From contig JAGMVK010000007.1 in assembly GCA_020747065.1 (NCBI GenBank), forward strand, positions 1,984,001 to 2,048,000: DNA of 64,000 bases. The letters run 5' to 3'. The position numbers were made by a program, and so were the translations under genes. How positions within the stretch are numbered: the first letter of the stretch is position 1; each line of letters opens with the position of its first letter. Of this stretch, positions 10,229 through 21,834 are shown one piece after another. The notes under the pieces were generated by a model. That model saw nothing but the letters and a program-made list of their open reading frames with translations. It did not search any database and was not told the origin of the DNA. This DNA comes from Cadophora sp. MPI-SDFR-AT-0126. Its lineage: Eukaryota; Ascomycota; Leotiomycetes; Helotiales; Ploettnerulaceae.

Positions 10229-11608
10229 TCAATCAGTACTCCCCTCAACCATCTCCACCGGCCACCTCAAACACTCCCCCCAAACCTCCCCATCTACCAC
10301 CTCCCTCACCGCAAAAATAACATCCCTCCCCCACCCCTTCATCCACAGATCCCTCCTCAGCGCATGTAACAGCACCCCATAATGCGCCAGCACAACCAGC
10401 GCCATCGGCCTCCTCCTCCTCATCTCCTCCATCACCTCCTCCTTCAGCAGAATCGGACACGGCAGCACCACCATCTTCGCGTTCGGGCGGTCCCTCGCTC
10501 TCATGAACCCGCAGCGGAGATCTTCGATCGCGGAATCGTAGGAGGCGCGGAGAGCGGGGTCCAGGGTCGTGGATGCGTTCTTGGCGGTGAGGATTGAAAG
10601 CGCGGTTTCGATGGCTGCGGGAAGGGGAGGGGGACTTGGGGAGGTTGTGGTGCGGATTAAAGGGGCGAAAGCACTTGCCTCGAGCCAGTGGCTGCCTTTC
10701 TCGATGATAATCGCTATCCCTCCCAGCAAGGTAAACAAATCAATAATCTCAACCAAGACATCATTCGTCTGGTCCGCCATTGCAGAGATAGCTAGGTTCC
10801 TCGAGCCGAACGCATACACGGGGACGAGACACGAGAACGCAAAGAGCGCGGTGACGTTCCCGGGCGTGATGTTCAAGAGGTGCTGTCTGAAGCTCTCGAG
10901 ACCCGTGGTGTGGTGGTGGAGCGCTACTTTGCTGTGGAGTGCCGAGGGGAAGAGCAGGCCTAGGTGCAGCGCTGAGACGGAGAAGACGCCGGAGAGGAGG
11001 AAATCGTGCTTGAATGCCAGCGCAGGCACGACGTCTCTCCAGATTGGGACGCAGTCGTGCGAGTCTGAGATGCTCTTTGAGGTTGAGGCGCCGTAGTGGT
11101 AGATTAGGCGGAGGGGGTCTTGTGGGTCGTTTTGTAGGATGTAGGATGAGGAGAGGCTGGCTGGCATGGGCTCTTTGCGGCAGAAGATGGATTCGTAGTG
11201 TGTTGGTCTTGCTATTTCTGGGGTTGTAATGGTGCTCCGATGTTTCTCAAAATCAAATGGTGGGATGGATGGTGCCGTGGTTGGGATAGCGCTGAATGAG
11301 CAGTTCTCGCCTCGTTTGATGCATTTGGCGCCTACGATGATCGTGTATGTCAACAAAGGCTCATTTACTCAGAGATCAGGAGCTCTTTTAGGAGAAAGGT
11401 GTGCTTGAGGCACTCGATTGTAGGGAAATAGGGTATTGCCTGAACAACATAATCTTACATCGTGGTTTTCCTTCATCGCACTATAAGTTTGTTAGTTGTG
11501 TATCTACTGGAGATTAGGATAAAGACAGAGTTTAGTCACCTTGGTCTTCCTTCTTTTACATTGTACACAGCCATTTCGGGTCTTAGAATGGAATCGTCGG
11601 GAAGCCAT
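10229..11608 (-). CDS. Zn2Cys6 (C6) fungal transcription factor, UPC2-like layout
   Basis: Exons 11540-11608, 11459-11480 and 10229-11331 give 397 residues. The zinc cluster is at the very N-terminus and is only complete after splicing both introns: CVQC, six residues, C, six residues, CAKC, six residues, C (about residues 14-42). That is the CX2CX6CX6CX2CX6C pattern of Gal4-type DNA-binding domains. The rest, residues 90-390, is a helical fungal-specific regulatory region (for example PVYAFGSRNLAISAM, DLFTLLGGIAIIIEKGSHWL). An extreme N-terminal cluster followed by this kind of region is typical of the UPC2/ECM22-like group, but target genes cannot be inferred. A zinc-cluster intron of 127 nt with a 22-nt middle exon is normal for such genes. 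Confidence 0.88.
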
Positions 11609-11894
11609 GGCAATATCAAACGATGCATGCGCTAGTCTAGCTTATTCGACCGCGGACCAGCTTCAAGATCGCTGTAGTCCGGCCACAATTCCTGAGACTA
11701 ACCCTGCTCTATGAGAAAGAAGATGAGCGATGGTCGTTGCCTCATGCGGCACAGTTGTAACATCCAGGCAGTTGAGCCTATTGAAGTTTTGCATATTCAT
11801 CACCTGATTTTGCCGATTAGCGAGTCGCCTCGTGTGTAAACATGCTGTTTCTATTCTAAATGTGCTCGTATCATGCAACAGCTCTGTCAAAACA

Positions 11895-12936
11895 TTACAT
11901 TACACGGTTCCGGCTTTGAGCCTCAGCAATCTTGAATGTGTTGACGATCTCCACGCTCTTTTTGTAGTCCGGATGGTCTTCACCGAAGGTGTCCCTGTCA
12001 AGCCTCACCGCCCGCGCAGCGTACACCAGACCATCCTTGAGGTTTTTCATTTCGAAATTGATCTCGGCAGCTTTCAAGTACCTATTGGTCAGAATCAGTC
12101 CATATGCTTCCCTACAGTGGGCTGACAACTCACAAGTTCGACAGCTCCCTCCCAGCTATTCCTTCACTCTCGTAGAGTTCAATAAAGGCCTTCATCGTCT
12201 CCAACTCGGCTTCTTTGTCCGTTATATTCCCAGCCATAGGTTGCTCAACAAAAGCTTTTAGAACATCAATCATAGCTACTCGCTTCTCCTCACCATCCTT
12301 CCCTCTCTTCCCACTCATATCACAAGCCGGACACGCACAGTCGAATCCGTAGCCTTTACTCAGGTTCTCTACTCTGACATGCCGAAGCGCTCCAGTCTCC
12401 AAGAGATAGTTCAAGCTAACTTCCTCGCCCGGTCTGATGTCCCGCGTAGCATGAACGTTGAACTTGCCGAGTGGTTCGTGGAAGTTCCCCTGCGCGTTTG
12501 GCAAGCATGAATGGTTGATCCTAGCTATCCTTGGGAAAAGAGAAGTTCCCAATTTCGGCCCAATATTGAAAGCATTGCTTCGAAAGATACTCAAAGCCTC
12601 CACGTGATCAGCTAAAGAATTCTTTGCAGTGGCTTGTGCGAATCCTTTCTTTCCGACAAGGGCGCGAAAGGCTGCCGCCAGGGTGTTTTGAGCAGTGTGG
12701 ACAAGCACAACAGACCATCTCATAAGATCTAGCTCCCTGTCTCGAAACGAAGTCAACGCCATGAGGGCATCGCGGTCTTTGGTGTTCAGCAACTTGATGG
12801 CTGGATAAAGCGTGCTGGCATCTTGGCCGTGGACGGTGAGGAGTGGTCGCTCGGAGAAGATGCGTGTCCCTCGCGGAATGAGTTTCTTTGCGAAGACGCC
12901 GAGGCCTTTGACTCCTGCGGAGCGGACTTCTATCAT
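11895..12936 (-). CDS. SET-domain protein (SMYD-like lysine methyltransferase)
   Basis: Exons 12134-12936 and 11895-12081 (52-nt intron) give 329 residues. The SET domain fills residues 1 to about 195: GLGVFAKKLIPRGTRIF, a helical insert of about 80 residues, then RINHSCLPNA (NHSC at 141-144) and GEEVSLNYL. A cysteine cluster, C200, C202 and C205 (FDCACPACD), is the post-SET zinc site. These are the residues that bind S-adenosylmethionine and the target lysine in the family. The C-terminal 120 residues are helical and TPR-like (KAAEINFEMKNLKDGLVYA). There is no MYND finger in the insert. The substrate (histone or other) is unknown. Confidence 0.88.
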
Positions 12937-13587
12937 TGATGATTTGATGATGTTCTGTGTTCTGTTTCCCCGTCCATTTTGGAGGCTTTGGGTAGCTCGG
13001 AGATTGCGAGAGTTTCACCGGCGCGGGAGGCTAAAAGTTTGGGATTTGAGATTTCCATGTTTTGTGGCGTTTGGAGTCTGTGAGAAGTTCTGGGATGTTA
13101 TGATTTTTATATTCTGACATATTCGTAGTGTTAGGAGCAAGTCAAGTCTTGGTAAGTAAACAAACGGGAGAAGGAAAAACGCTCTTTCCCGAGGCGGGTC
13201 CATCTTCCAAGACTCCGATTTGATTGGTCAAACTGCCCTCGGTAATTCCCCCGCCTCGAGACTCTGTCATAGCTGCATGGATCGCTACGAAACGCCTCAA
13301 TCCAAAATCCAGTGGACCAGAAAACAAAATTTAGTATAGCATCTGTTGATGACCTTGACGCAGCTAAAATTCGCCCTCAATTGAACACTCTGTTCAGCAC
13401 GTAAGACCGGTATCGGATTCGGTCGAACCATTGCTATTCGTATATTTACCCCACTTTCGGTGACTCTTCAAATCTGGGGCGAGCAAAGTCAACAACTCGA
13501 TCCAGTCTAAACTTCATTTTCTGATCATTCGAGGGTTTGATATACCCATTGATACTCCGAGTTATTCCAATCATCGGACGATTCACA
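12937..13587. other. Divergent promoter region
   Basis: 651 nt between divergent starts of the SET gene and the PNPOx-like gene. No ORF or repeat of note. Confidence 0.6.
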
Positions 13588-14413
13588 ATGGGAGCCTTCT
13601 ATGAAACCATTCCCAAAAGCCTTATCACTTGGATTCTTGAACAAAAAGTCTTCTGGGTTGCTTCCGCCCCTCTGTCAGCCTCCGGCCACATCAATGTCTC
13701 CCCCAAGGGCGGACAGTACTTTGGGATCGTCGACTCGCAGACATTCTGGTACGTCGACCTCACAGGCTCCGGCGTCGAAACGCTGTCGCATCTCCAAGAG
13801 CCAGGAAACGGCCGCATCACGATTCTCTTCAATGCATTCGAAGGCGCGCCGAAGATCGTGAGACTGTGGGGATGGGGAGAGGTATTGGAGTATGGCACAG
13901 AGAAGTATTTGGAGTTTGTGAAGAAGAATGAGGTTAGGACTATTGATGGGACGAGGGCTGTTGTGGTTGTTCATATTCATCAGGTGGGGAGCTCGTGTGG
14001 GTTCAGCATGCCATTTTATGATTTCAAGGATTTCAGACCGACGTTGAATGAGTTCTTTGAGAAGAGAGTTGCGGCTGAAAAGGCAGGAAAGAAGGAGGAT
14101 GGGATCGAGAAGTGAGTCTTTGCTCCATGTCGTCCTCCCTGCTCAATTCTTATCTCGCTTAAATGGGGATCGCTGGTGTTGACTGAGATATAGGTACTGG
14201 GCTTTCAAAAATTCAGAAAGCATGGACGGCCTTCCGGGCATGCGTCGTGGTGTCGAAACCGCAAAAAGAGAAAGCGTCAAACCGATCAAGAAGATGGTTG
14301 GACCCTATGCACTTGAAGCAAGACCGCGATACAACTCGACGCGCCCAGCTGTCTCGCAGATTGTTCTTGTGCTGTTGGCTTTCTTCATGGGTGTAGCTGC
14401 GCAGTATGGGTAG
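13588..14413 (+). CDS. Pyridoxamine 5'-phosphate oxidase-fold (FMN-binding) protein with C-terminal membrane helix
   Basis: Exons 13588-14111 and 14194-14413 join to 247 residues through a splice that recreates KYWAFKN. The N-terminal split-barrel reads GHINVSPKGG, FWYVDLTGSGVETLSHL, NGRITILFNAFEGAPKIVRLWG and VVVVHIHQVGSSCGFSMPFY. These are the signatures of the fungal PNPOx-like family annotated as pyridoxamine phosphate oxidase family protein. The second exon carries SMDGLPGM and ends with one predicted transmembrane helix (about residues 228-245, QIVLVLLAFFMGVAA), so the protein may be tail-anchored. An in-frame ATG at 13537 would add 17 hydrophobic residues. I prefer 13588 because GAFYETIP is the usual family start. 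Catalytic activity is unproven for this branch. Confidence 0.85.
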
Positions 14414-15135
14414 TGGTATCTTAATCCACAAACGAAGATGTGCAAAACTTGAATCTAGTAAGCGTCTGCCTGAGTACTGCCAGCCGCGGGCCGAGAGGAT
14501 TTTATGGGCTCGGAGATACCAGGGAAGGAAAGAGGGCATTCCGGCTTTGATGATTACCCTGGAAGTGCATACTGGGCGTATGGCGAGGAACGATTGTGCA
14601 GACATTTAGCCCGCAATTATGGGGTTGAGCTTTTCTATTTCTCCTTTCACACTCCATAAAAAGGGCTGTTAAGAAAGAGAAAGACTAAGAGATAATGACA
14701 CACAAGTGTGTATACAAGCGAAACTCATTCTTCAATTCATTTTTGACGTATGTCCCGGTTCAATAGTGTAAGAATCTAGGTCCCTGATAGTTTTGATGTC
14801 CTTGTCTGCAAAGATTGCATCCCAAAGGGCGTCATGCATATGTATCGAGTAAGCAATAGAGAGTGGCGATCTGAAAGGCCAGGTTATTACTCGCAACAAA
14901 CTACCGCTGAAATTTAGAATTTATGAAGATTACTGAGCCAATTTTGGCTTTTTCATTCAAAAATGGAGCTTGTTCGTAAGGTCAAGAAGGAGAGGCGGGT
15001 GGGGAGAGGAGCATGATTTGCATTGGTATTACACCCTCCATACTACCACCAAACTCAGAGTCAATGCCAGCCTAACCCGACCGTCAAATAATCAATCATC
15101 CTCTTCACATCGTCATGTGTACCCAAAACCAATAT
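14414..15135. other. Intergenic, convergent
   Basis: 722 nt between convergent 3' ends. Nothing coding or repetitive recognised. Confidence 0.6.
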
Positions 15136-15749
15136 TTACTTTCCACCGAACCAGGAAGAAATACCGCTCTTGGCCTCTGCCGCCTTGTTCTCAATCTTCC
15201 TGTCTGCTGCATCAATCTTCGCACCAGCGTCTTTGCGGTATTGATCGAATTTGCCCTCGGCCTTGGCTAGCTCTGCTTTGCTCTTCTCGACCTGATGAAG
15301 AATGATTAGTGATGTTCATTTTTGGGTCAAAAGAGAGGCTGGTTCCGCGGATCTGGTCGCTGATGCAAGCTTCTCTGAGACTTCGAGAATTGATCATGTT
15401 CCGAGCTCCAAGAAGATGCCTGAGAGTTGAATGAGCAAAGGGTCAGAAGAACTTACTGCATTGTCAAGCTTTGCGCCGGCCTCACTTGCCCACTTCTCAC
15501 CCTCCTTCTGAGCTTCCTTACTGCGTCCTGGGATCTCCGACTTGATCTTTGCAGAAGCACGAGACAAATCAGCTAGCATAGAGTCAGTTCAGGTGCCTCA
15601 AAAGTAGCATACAACATCAGCAGGTACATACCCTCGACCTGCTTCTCCGCAACCTTTGGATTTCCACCAGCGTTGTACAGGTAATAACCCACACCACCAG
15701 CGGCGGCAAGGCCGAGGTAAAGAGGCGCTCTAGACTTTGGTTGGGCCAT
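15136..15749 (-). CDS. Calcofluor-white-hypersensitive-type small membrane protein
   Basis: Exons 15632-15749, 15457-15572 and 15136-15291 give 129 residues. The protein opens MAQPKSRAPLYLGLAAAGG, a single short hydrophobic segment (about residues 9-25, ending GYYLYNAGG). A charged, apparently fully helical Lys/Ala/Glu region follows (SRASAKIKSEIPG, AGAKLDNAVEKSKAE, AGAKIDAADRKIENKA), and the protein ends GISSWFGGK. Fungal homologues with the same start and the same SSWFGGK end are annotated as calcofluor white hypersensitive proteins. The biochemical role is not established; an apolipoprotein- or LEA-like helical body on a membrane is a reasonable description. Intron 2 is 165 nt. Confidence 0.82.
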
Positions 15750-16479
15750 TGTTGATTATTGTGAGAGAGGACGCAAAGTTTATTGGGAAAGATATCGAGG
15801 GGGTTCAGGATGTCAGATTGTGGTGTGAAGAAGGAAGACGAGACGAGACGAGGATGTAGTTCGAAGGCGGAAGATGAGGAGACAACCACCGGCATTGTTG
15901 TGACTGAGCAGGTGCACTGCTGATTGGCTGGCGGTGTCGAGGAAGCTCTTCCATGCAGCTTCCCCACACCACAACAGGAAATGCACACCACGTCATAGGA
16001 AAGTCAGGCCAAAGTCAGTCTAAACTATGGCCCGGATCAACAGATGGTCCGTGATATTCAGCTGCAAAAGGCCAAAAGCTGGTACCAGTATTCCACTGTG
16101 GCTGGTGAGACCCTCCTTTAATGCTGCTTTGGGCCTGGATTCAATTCAAAGTTGGCAGATCATTTCGTAGCTTGCCCCACGCGTCATCGACTCCAATTCG
16201 CGCCTTCTGACGATTCTCCCGACGAAGCAAGAAAGCTAAAATAAACTAATTGCGAAACAGGAAACCGCTAAGTTAAGCAAGTACGCAAGCTAGGAGCGTC
16301 TAGCTCAGGCGCCTGGATGGACGAGACGAAGGGTCAACATTGTTATTTTCACTCAATCCGTTCCTTGTTACCTTGTTGTGGATCAGACCGAAGGTGCTTT
16401 TGTCACTGCGCCAGGAACACAACACCAACAGCTTCCAGAGCTGGAAGGCCCCTACAGAATGCTGTGGCATTGGTAGGCA
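15750..16479. other. Divergent promoter region
   Basis: 730 nt between the small membrane protein and the dysferlin-domain gene. Short ORFs on the plus strand (16317-16544) have no conserved character and overlap the true start at 16480. Confidence 0.6.
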
Positions 16480-18019
16480 ATGTCGCTCCTACACTCTTCA
16501 ACGCGTCGACCCTCTCCCCTGAAAGATACCGACTACGATCATGAAATCAATCTAATCGATCATACGCGGCCAGAGAGCCCAGAGGTAGCACGAAGCCGCT
16601 CTGTTGGCGACAGGCCACTTTCTCCAGGTAAGAACACATAAAGCCATCCGCAAAGGCCATACTAGGAGCCTAGTAAATTGACCAGACTTAGGTGTTGCGT
16701 CGGACTCCTCCTCCCGACGGCATAGTGATGTACCACTGAGAAAACATACGACTCCATTGCGATTACGGGAGGAACTCACGAAGAGGAAATACTCCAAATA
16801 TCAGGACCGTCGATTGGGACAAGCTGAGGTCTCAGATGATGGGGAGGCTGATGATGATACCAATGGAGAAATCGATAATGTACAGGTAGATGGAGAGGAA
16901 CCAATGGAACGGGGTCGAACGAGAGATAATGGTGCGGCGAAGAAGTCAAAACAATCTCCAGAGTCTGCAATCGACATACTGTACGAAAATCAACGAGGGG
17001 GATTTCTCTGCGGCATGCCTCTCTTCTCTTCTAGTGCTCTGGGGAATTTAGATCCTTCTCCCTGGACCAATAGTGCCCAGAAAACCAGTGCTACGAATAT
17101 CACGAATGCACAGGTTCCAGACCCATCATGGGAGTGGGCTTGGCCTGAATGGCGGATCAATCACACAGACGAGGTTGACGAGGATGGTTGGGAATACTCG
17201 TTTATGTTCTCCAAGAAGTTTTCGTGGCATGGGAAGTCATGGTATAAATCATTCGTTCGACGGAGAGCTTGGATACGAAAGCGAGTGAAGAAGACTACTG
17301 GATATCGAGTCAATGAGGGGCATATGCTCAATTCGGACTATTTCACCATCCACCCTGCAGAACTGCGAGGATCCAGCCGTGGATCAACAACAGACAGTCA
17401 GGCAAAGCGATATAGCACCTTGTCCATATCGAAACGAGAAATGGAGGAAGGAGTCGCCGTGGAAGAAATCCAGGATATTGGAACACTGTTGAAAGCGCTT
17501 CGATTGGCCCGAATCGATCGGGAAAAGACCGAGGCTGTAGAGAGCTTCATCGAGCATGGAGGCGACGATCTGTACTACCTGCGAGACCACATGCACGAAA
17601 TCATGGGCATGTTCATATTCCAGGCCTCGCGTAGATTGCTCTTAAGTCATCTGCTCCAAATTTTCAATAAAGCATCCGAAGAGAGCGAGGGGCTCAAAAA
17701 GGACGAGGTAGACCCGGTTAAGAGAAGACGTCTGGAGAATCTCGAGGCAGCTGTGAAACACGCTGATGAAGAAGTAAGAAAGTTAGAATTCTGGAGTGAT
17801 GTCAAGGATATGGCAGAGAAAGGACAAACCAAAGGGGCAGTGGATGAGAGTCAAGGCTGGGACCAAGGGTGGTCTGGATTGGACAACAGTGCTCCAAAGG
17901 ATGTGATTTCGGATCAGAAACTCCCAGGAGGTGACAGCTGTCAAGAAGGCGAAGGGAATGGTACGGCTATTCTAAATAAGAAGGTAAACGGCAAGGGAAA
18001 AGGCAAGGCAAAGGAATAA
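16480..18019 (+). CDS. Dysferlin-domain protein, Mug65/Spo73-like
   Basis: Exons 16480-16627 and 16692-18019 give 491 residues. The first exon starts MSLLHSSTRRPSPLKDTDYD and contains the short acidic/Leu motif EINLID. The second carries RLREELTKRKYSKYQ, a disordered acidic linker, then IDILYENQRGGFLCGMPLFS. The dysferlin (DysF) core is VPDPSWEWAWPEWRI, DEDGWEYSFMFSKKFSWHG and SFVRRRAWIRKR (about residues 120-195). Yeast SPO73 and fission yeast mug65 share this layout; the family acts at membranes during sporulation or prospore membrane growth, and related Pex30-type proteins act at the ER. After the core there is a helical region (about 255-330) and a low-complexity tail rich in Lys and Gly. 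No transmembrane helix is obvious, so the role in this fungus is inferred only. Confidence 0.82.
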
Positions 18020-18794
18020 AATCCTGGAGCACGGCGTTTTAGGTATGATGGGCGGAGCATAGCATCGGTATCTGTATTTTATCAGAACATTACAAGCGAA
18101 GTCTTTCAAAGCGGCTCATGATATCAATCCTCTTGAGAAGCCTTTTGGAATTCGGTGGAGCATCTGACCAGAATAGAATGTCTTGTGGGCAAAAAAGATA
18201 CGAATAGTAAAACCTCCCAGACTGATCGCGATGAGGCGGAATCAGTTGAATGAATCCAACCGAGAAGGGAATCAGTCTGTTAAGAACATTTAGCACGTAA
18301 TGGTTTTAGAGAGGAATCACCGTAACGTAGAACGTGGGTGTTTTTATCGACGTCCAGAATCCTCTTATTTGGGTATGATTACTAGCTAATAGTTTGTTTG
18401 GGGAAGGTGAAGGTAGGGAATTTCAAGTGTCATTTCACCTCTGTGATCCGCCGTCCAAGTCGATGGAAATAGGACGAGTTTGATACTTAAGCACATGCTT
18501 AACAGCTACGAGTGTGGCATTGGTGGATTTGATAGAACATAGTTTTTACTTTCTAGAATGACGTACTAGGAGACTACACATCCTTTCCTGATAAATTTCA
18601 TATCCAACGCTGCTGGAACGAGTTATTTGAGAGGTCAACAACCGTCGCCAAAATCAGGGTCAGCATTGGGGCCAATCAAATCCTTCGGCCTGTCTTCGGC
18701 TTCAGACGGCATGTTCCCAAAATATTTTGGAAGTCTGCGAAGCTCGACCCTGACTGAGATCAACAAACAGCAGAGAATGCCAATGTCATAGCGA
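18020..18794. other. Intergenic
   Basis: 775 nt between tandem plus-strand genes. No coding block, repeat or RNA recognised. Confidence 0.6.
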
Positions 18795-21458
18795 ATGTCC
18801 CTGGGAAGTCGTATTGCAAAACGGGGCAGGGCCGCAGTCTTCACAAGTCTAGCCTCGACTCCCAGGGAACCTCTGTTGTTCCTCTACCCATCGTTGATCC
18901 GGAAGTCTTCCACTGCGTCCCCGTCACCTCAAGATGTTCCTTCTTTGGAATCTGCAACTCAGCACAAGCGGAACTCGATTCCGAAAAATGCTGCTACTCT
19001 GAGCGAAGACCAATCCGTACTGGATCAGAGATTTAACGGGCCAAAGGCTATAGCTGCTAGCGACCAGCAGACCTTCGAAAACAAACCTGCACCCCCGAAG
19101 AGTCGCCCGCCCAATATCACGACTGAGGATGGAATAGCTTCTCTGCAGAAAGAGCAGAGTATTGCAAAGGATGGTACGCCTGCGACAGCAACAGAAAAGA
19201 CGGTTCGAAAAGTGCTTTCACTGAAAGCGATCAACGACGATTCCAGGCTGTTAGCCAGCTCTTCAAGGAAAGCATATCAGGCATACAGGCGAGCAGAATT
19301 GCAGACTTGGATTCCAGACTGGCGCGCTGTGCTATCAAGTCTGGTTGAGCATACTCCTGAACATGGCAAATGGCTATCGAATGCTGTGAAGTTCACGGTA
19401 GCTGGCGAAGATGCACAAAAACTTCTGTATGGGATTGACAACTACTTCCAGGACATAGGGGACAAATATGGGTGTCAGATGAAATTAGGGCCTCGGGATG
19501 AAGTCGCCGTAGGATGCAAGAGTTTCGAGATTTCGGGATCTGCAACTGCTATTAGCAAGTGTGCAGCTGAGATCTTGAGCATTGCTCCGAACAGTAAAAT
19601 TACACCATGCAAAGACAGTCTCCCTTCTGGGGAGGCTTTCCAAGCCTTGGAAAACGGTAACGGGTTGAAAATCTATGACAGTGGAGTGCGTATCCGCAAT
19701 GTTATGACAGATCATAAGCGTCTCCAATATTCGCCGGCTACTCAAGTGCGACCTGAAGATATCAAGAAACCCGCGACATGGACTCAGCAGTCATTTCTCG
19801 ACTACGTTCGAAGCCTCACAAATTCTCATATGAGCAATCATGTCAATCGATATGGGTTCCACTCGATGGACCACCACGACACCGTGAAGGCCACTTTGCT
19901 CCGCGACCTTTTCAAGAATCTGGATGTCAGACCGTTCATCACTAGAGAAGCTTATCACGAGGTGATGAAGTTTTGGATAAGAGGAAACCACATCGAAGAT
20001 GCTAGGTTATCTTTCGTCCACATGGAAATCTTGAAATTGCGCATGGTTCCCGAAACCTTCAACATCCTACTCGCCGGCGCTGCCAAATTCGAAGACATAC
20101 ACAACTTTCACTTCATCCTACACCTGATGCTGAATCGAGGCATCACGCCGAATGGAAGGACATGGATTCATTTCATGAGTGCATTTTCAGACGTCAAAAT
20201 AAAGCTCCACGTCCTGACCGCCATGCAAAAGAAAGGTCTTCTTAACCACCCCCAAACAATGATTGAAGCAACCTCCCAACTTGCCCGTCCCGAGATCGAA
20301 TCTTCGCTTGACCAGAATCAAACACAACAAGACTTCATCGCTCACATGGACTCCCGATACGGCAGTACATGGGTCAGTAACAGTAGCGGAGCTCAAATTG
20401 TCCATTCGCTCGGCGCCCACGGTCTGATATCCCGCTGCTGGGAATTCCTTCACTTCATGGAATCCCGTCATGTCATACCCGACAGCTACGCCGTTCACAC
20501 CATCCTCCATCACTGCAAGCAAGCCGCCAATCTAGCAGGCGCAGTAGAAGTCCTTCGAAGCCTTCCGCGAAGCATGAATTTCCAACCGGGCGAGGAGACC
20601 TTCCGCATCATGTTCGAACTAGCGTGGCGTATGCGATCATACAATGTCGCGAAAGTGGTGTGGCGGTATGCCTGCTTATATGGTGCTACATCTTTCCGGA
20701 TGCGGCAGCGTGTATACGCGAGCATGAAGAATTCGAATCGTGTTGAGGAGCCCGTGACGAGTCTAGAACGCTGGGCGAAGTTTGCTGGGCCAGTTATCGT
20801 TGGTATCAATGATATTAAAGAGCACCCTTCGCGGTATCTGGAGCGGATAATTCCCGAACTTGAATTGGAGAGATTGGAAGGTAAGGCACTACGAGGCGAG
20901 CTAGAAATCGGGGATGGATCTGGAAGAGCGCATACATCTGAGCATAGCGAAGCTCTACTGGATGGTCAGTCAGGCACCACCAGTTCCACAGCATCGGTCG
21001 AGGGCCATCTGATAGAGCCAAATCACAACCAGTCTCACGAGTCTGATCCTGACGAACCCGCAACCGAATCTCCCGAACTCTCCCCCAAAATATCAAAATT
21101 CACACCCGTCCAACTCCAAGCGCACCGCTCTTCTCCCTCCTACCAACGTCACCTCCAACAACGCCTTCTCCCCAAGATCCTCTCACCCTGGGGTCCCTCC
21201 AAAGTCGGCCGCCGACTGCCCCGCTACAAAGCCTCTATCCTTCGAGACATTATGGAGGCGGATCTGAAGATGTTCACTCAATGGGAACCGGTGCGGCCGT
21301 TTGAGGAGATGCTGGTTGAGGCGTTGGAGAGAGATGTTACTTGGAAGAGCGAGGAGGGGTATAGGGAGAGGGGGTTGGAGTGGTTCTTGGATGGAAGGGC
21401 TTTGAGGGTATGTGTCAGGACGAAGAGGAATTTGGTGAAGGAGTTGGAGTGGAGATAG
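18795..21458 (+). CDS. Mitochondrial pentatricopeptide-repeat (PPR) protein
   Basis: A single uninterrupted exon of 887 residues. The N-terminus is basic, Ser/Arg-rich and without acidic residues at first (MSLGSRIAKRGRAAVFTSL), consistent with a mitochondrial targeting peptide. The middle (about residues 385-620) contains helical hairpins of PPR type, for example VMKFWIRGNHIEDARLSF, PETFNILLAGAAKFEDIH, MLNRGITPNGRTWIHFM, GLISRCWEFLHFMESRHVI, and PDSYAVHTILHHCKQAANL. Fungal PPR proteins of this size bind mitochondrial transcripts and control their maturation or translation. The target RNA is unknown. The C-terminus (about 740-887) is a separate basic region with WGPSKVGRRLPRYKASI. The start ATG at 18795 gives the full presequence. 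No intron is needed. Confidence 0.8.
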   Translation: MSLGSRIAKRGRAAVFTSLASTPREPLLFLYPSLIRKSSTASPSPQDVPSLESATQHKRNSIPKNAATLSEDQSVLDQRFNGPKAIAASDQQTFENKPAPPKSRPPNITTEDGIASLQKEQSIAKDGTPATATEKTVRKVLSLKAINDDSRLLASSSRKAYQAYRRAELQTWIPDWRAVLSSLVEHTPEHGKWLSNAVKFTVAGEDAQKLLYGIDNYFQDIGDKYGCQMKLGPRDEVAVGCKSFEISGSATAISKCAAEILSIAPNSKITPCKDSLPSGEAFQALENGNGLKIYDSGVRIRNVMTDHKRLQYSPATQVRPEDIKKPATWTQQSFLDYVRSLTNSHMSNHVNRYGFHSMDHHDTVKATLLRDLFKNLDVRPFITREAYHEVMKFWIRGNHIEDARLSFVHMEILKLRMVPETFNILLAGAAKFEDIHNFHFILHLMLNRGITPNGRTWIHFMSAFSDVKIKLHVLTAMQKKGLLNHPQTMIEATSQLARPEIESSLDQNQTQQDFIAHMDSRYGSTWVSNSSGAQIVHSLGAHGLISRCWEFLHFMESRHVIPDSYAVHTILHHCKQAANLAGAVEVLRSLPRSMNFQPGEETFRIMFELAWRMRSYNVAKVVWRYACLYGATSFRMRQRVYASMKNSNRVEEPVTSLERWAKFAGPVIVGINDIKEHPSRYLERIIPELELERLEGKALRGELEIGDGSGRAHTSEHSEALLDGQSGTTSSTASVEGHLIEPNHNQSHESDPDEPATESPELSPKISKFTPVQLQAHRSSPSYQRHLQQRLLPKILSPWGPSKVGRRLPRYKASILRDIMEADLKMFTQWEPVRPFEEMLVEALERDVTWKSEEGYRERGLEWFLDGRALRVCVRTKRNLVKELEWR

Positions 21459-21834
21459 TGAGGATATAGAGGAAGTAATCGGTATTTAGTGTAAGAGTTG
21501 AAGATTATCTGTACTATCAATAACGATGTAGGATAAGTGTAGATATATGGCTTGAAAAGAGTCTTCAATGTACAAACCAATCTCCATAAATATTTGCTCG
21601 CTCAGAAGAAGCAGCTTTCTTATTAGTAAAAGCCAATCCTGTCCGTTCTTTCATGAAAAACGCCACATACCCCAGGCCAACCGTAGTATCAACACAGCCG
21701 ATCAACAATACAGACATAGGGAAGAACCTGCCCCCAACCCTGGCCTCGATCCGACCCATCCCAGATCATATCATAACAAATCCCCCTACCACCTCTGAAT
21801 ATCTCATCACCCATTCTCAGTCCCCCAATCCCAC
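21459..21834. other. Intergenic, convergent
   Basis: 376 nt between convergent 3' ends of the PPR gene and MAD2. Nothing recognised. Confidence 0.6.

Noticed and set aside
10569..11096. 175-residue plus-strand ORF
   Set aside because: Antisense to the zinc-cluster factor; that gene has a complete spliced C6 motif on the other strand.
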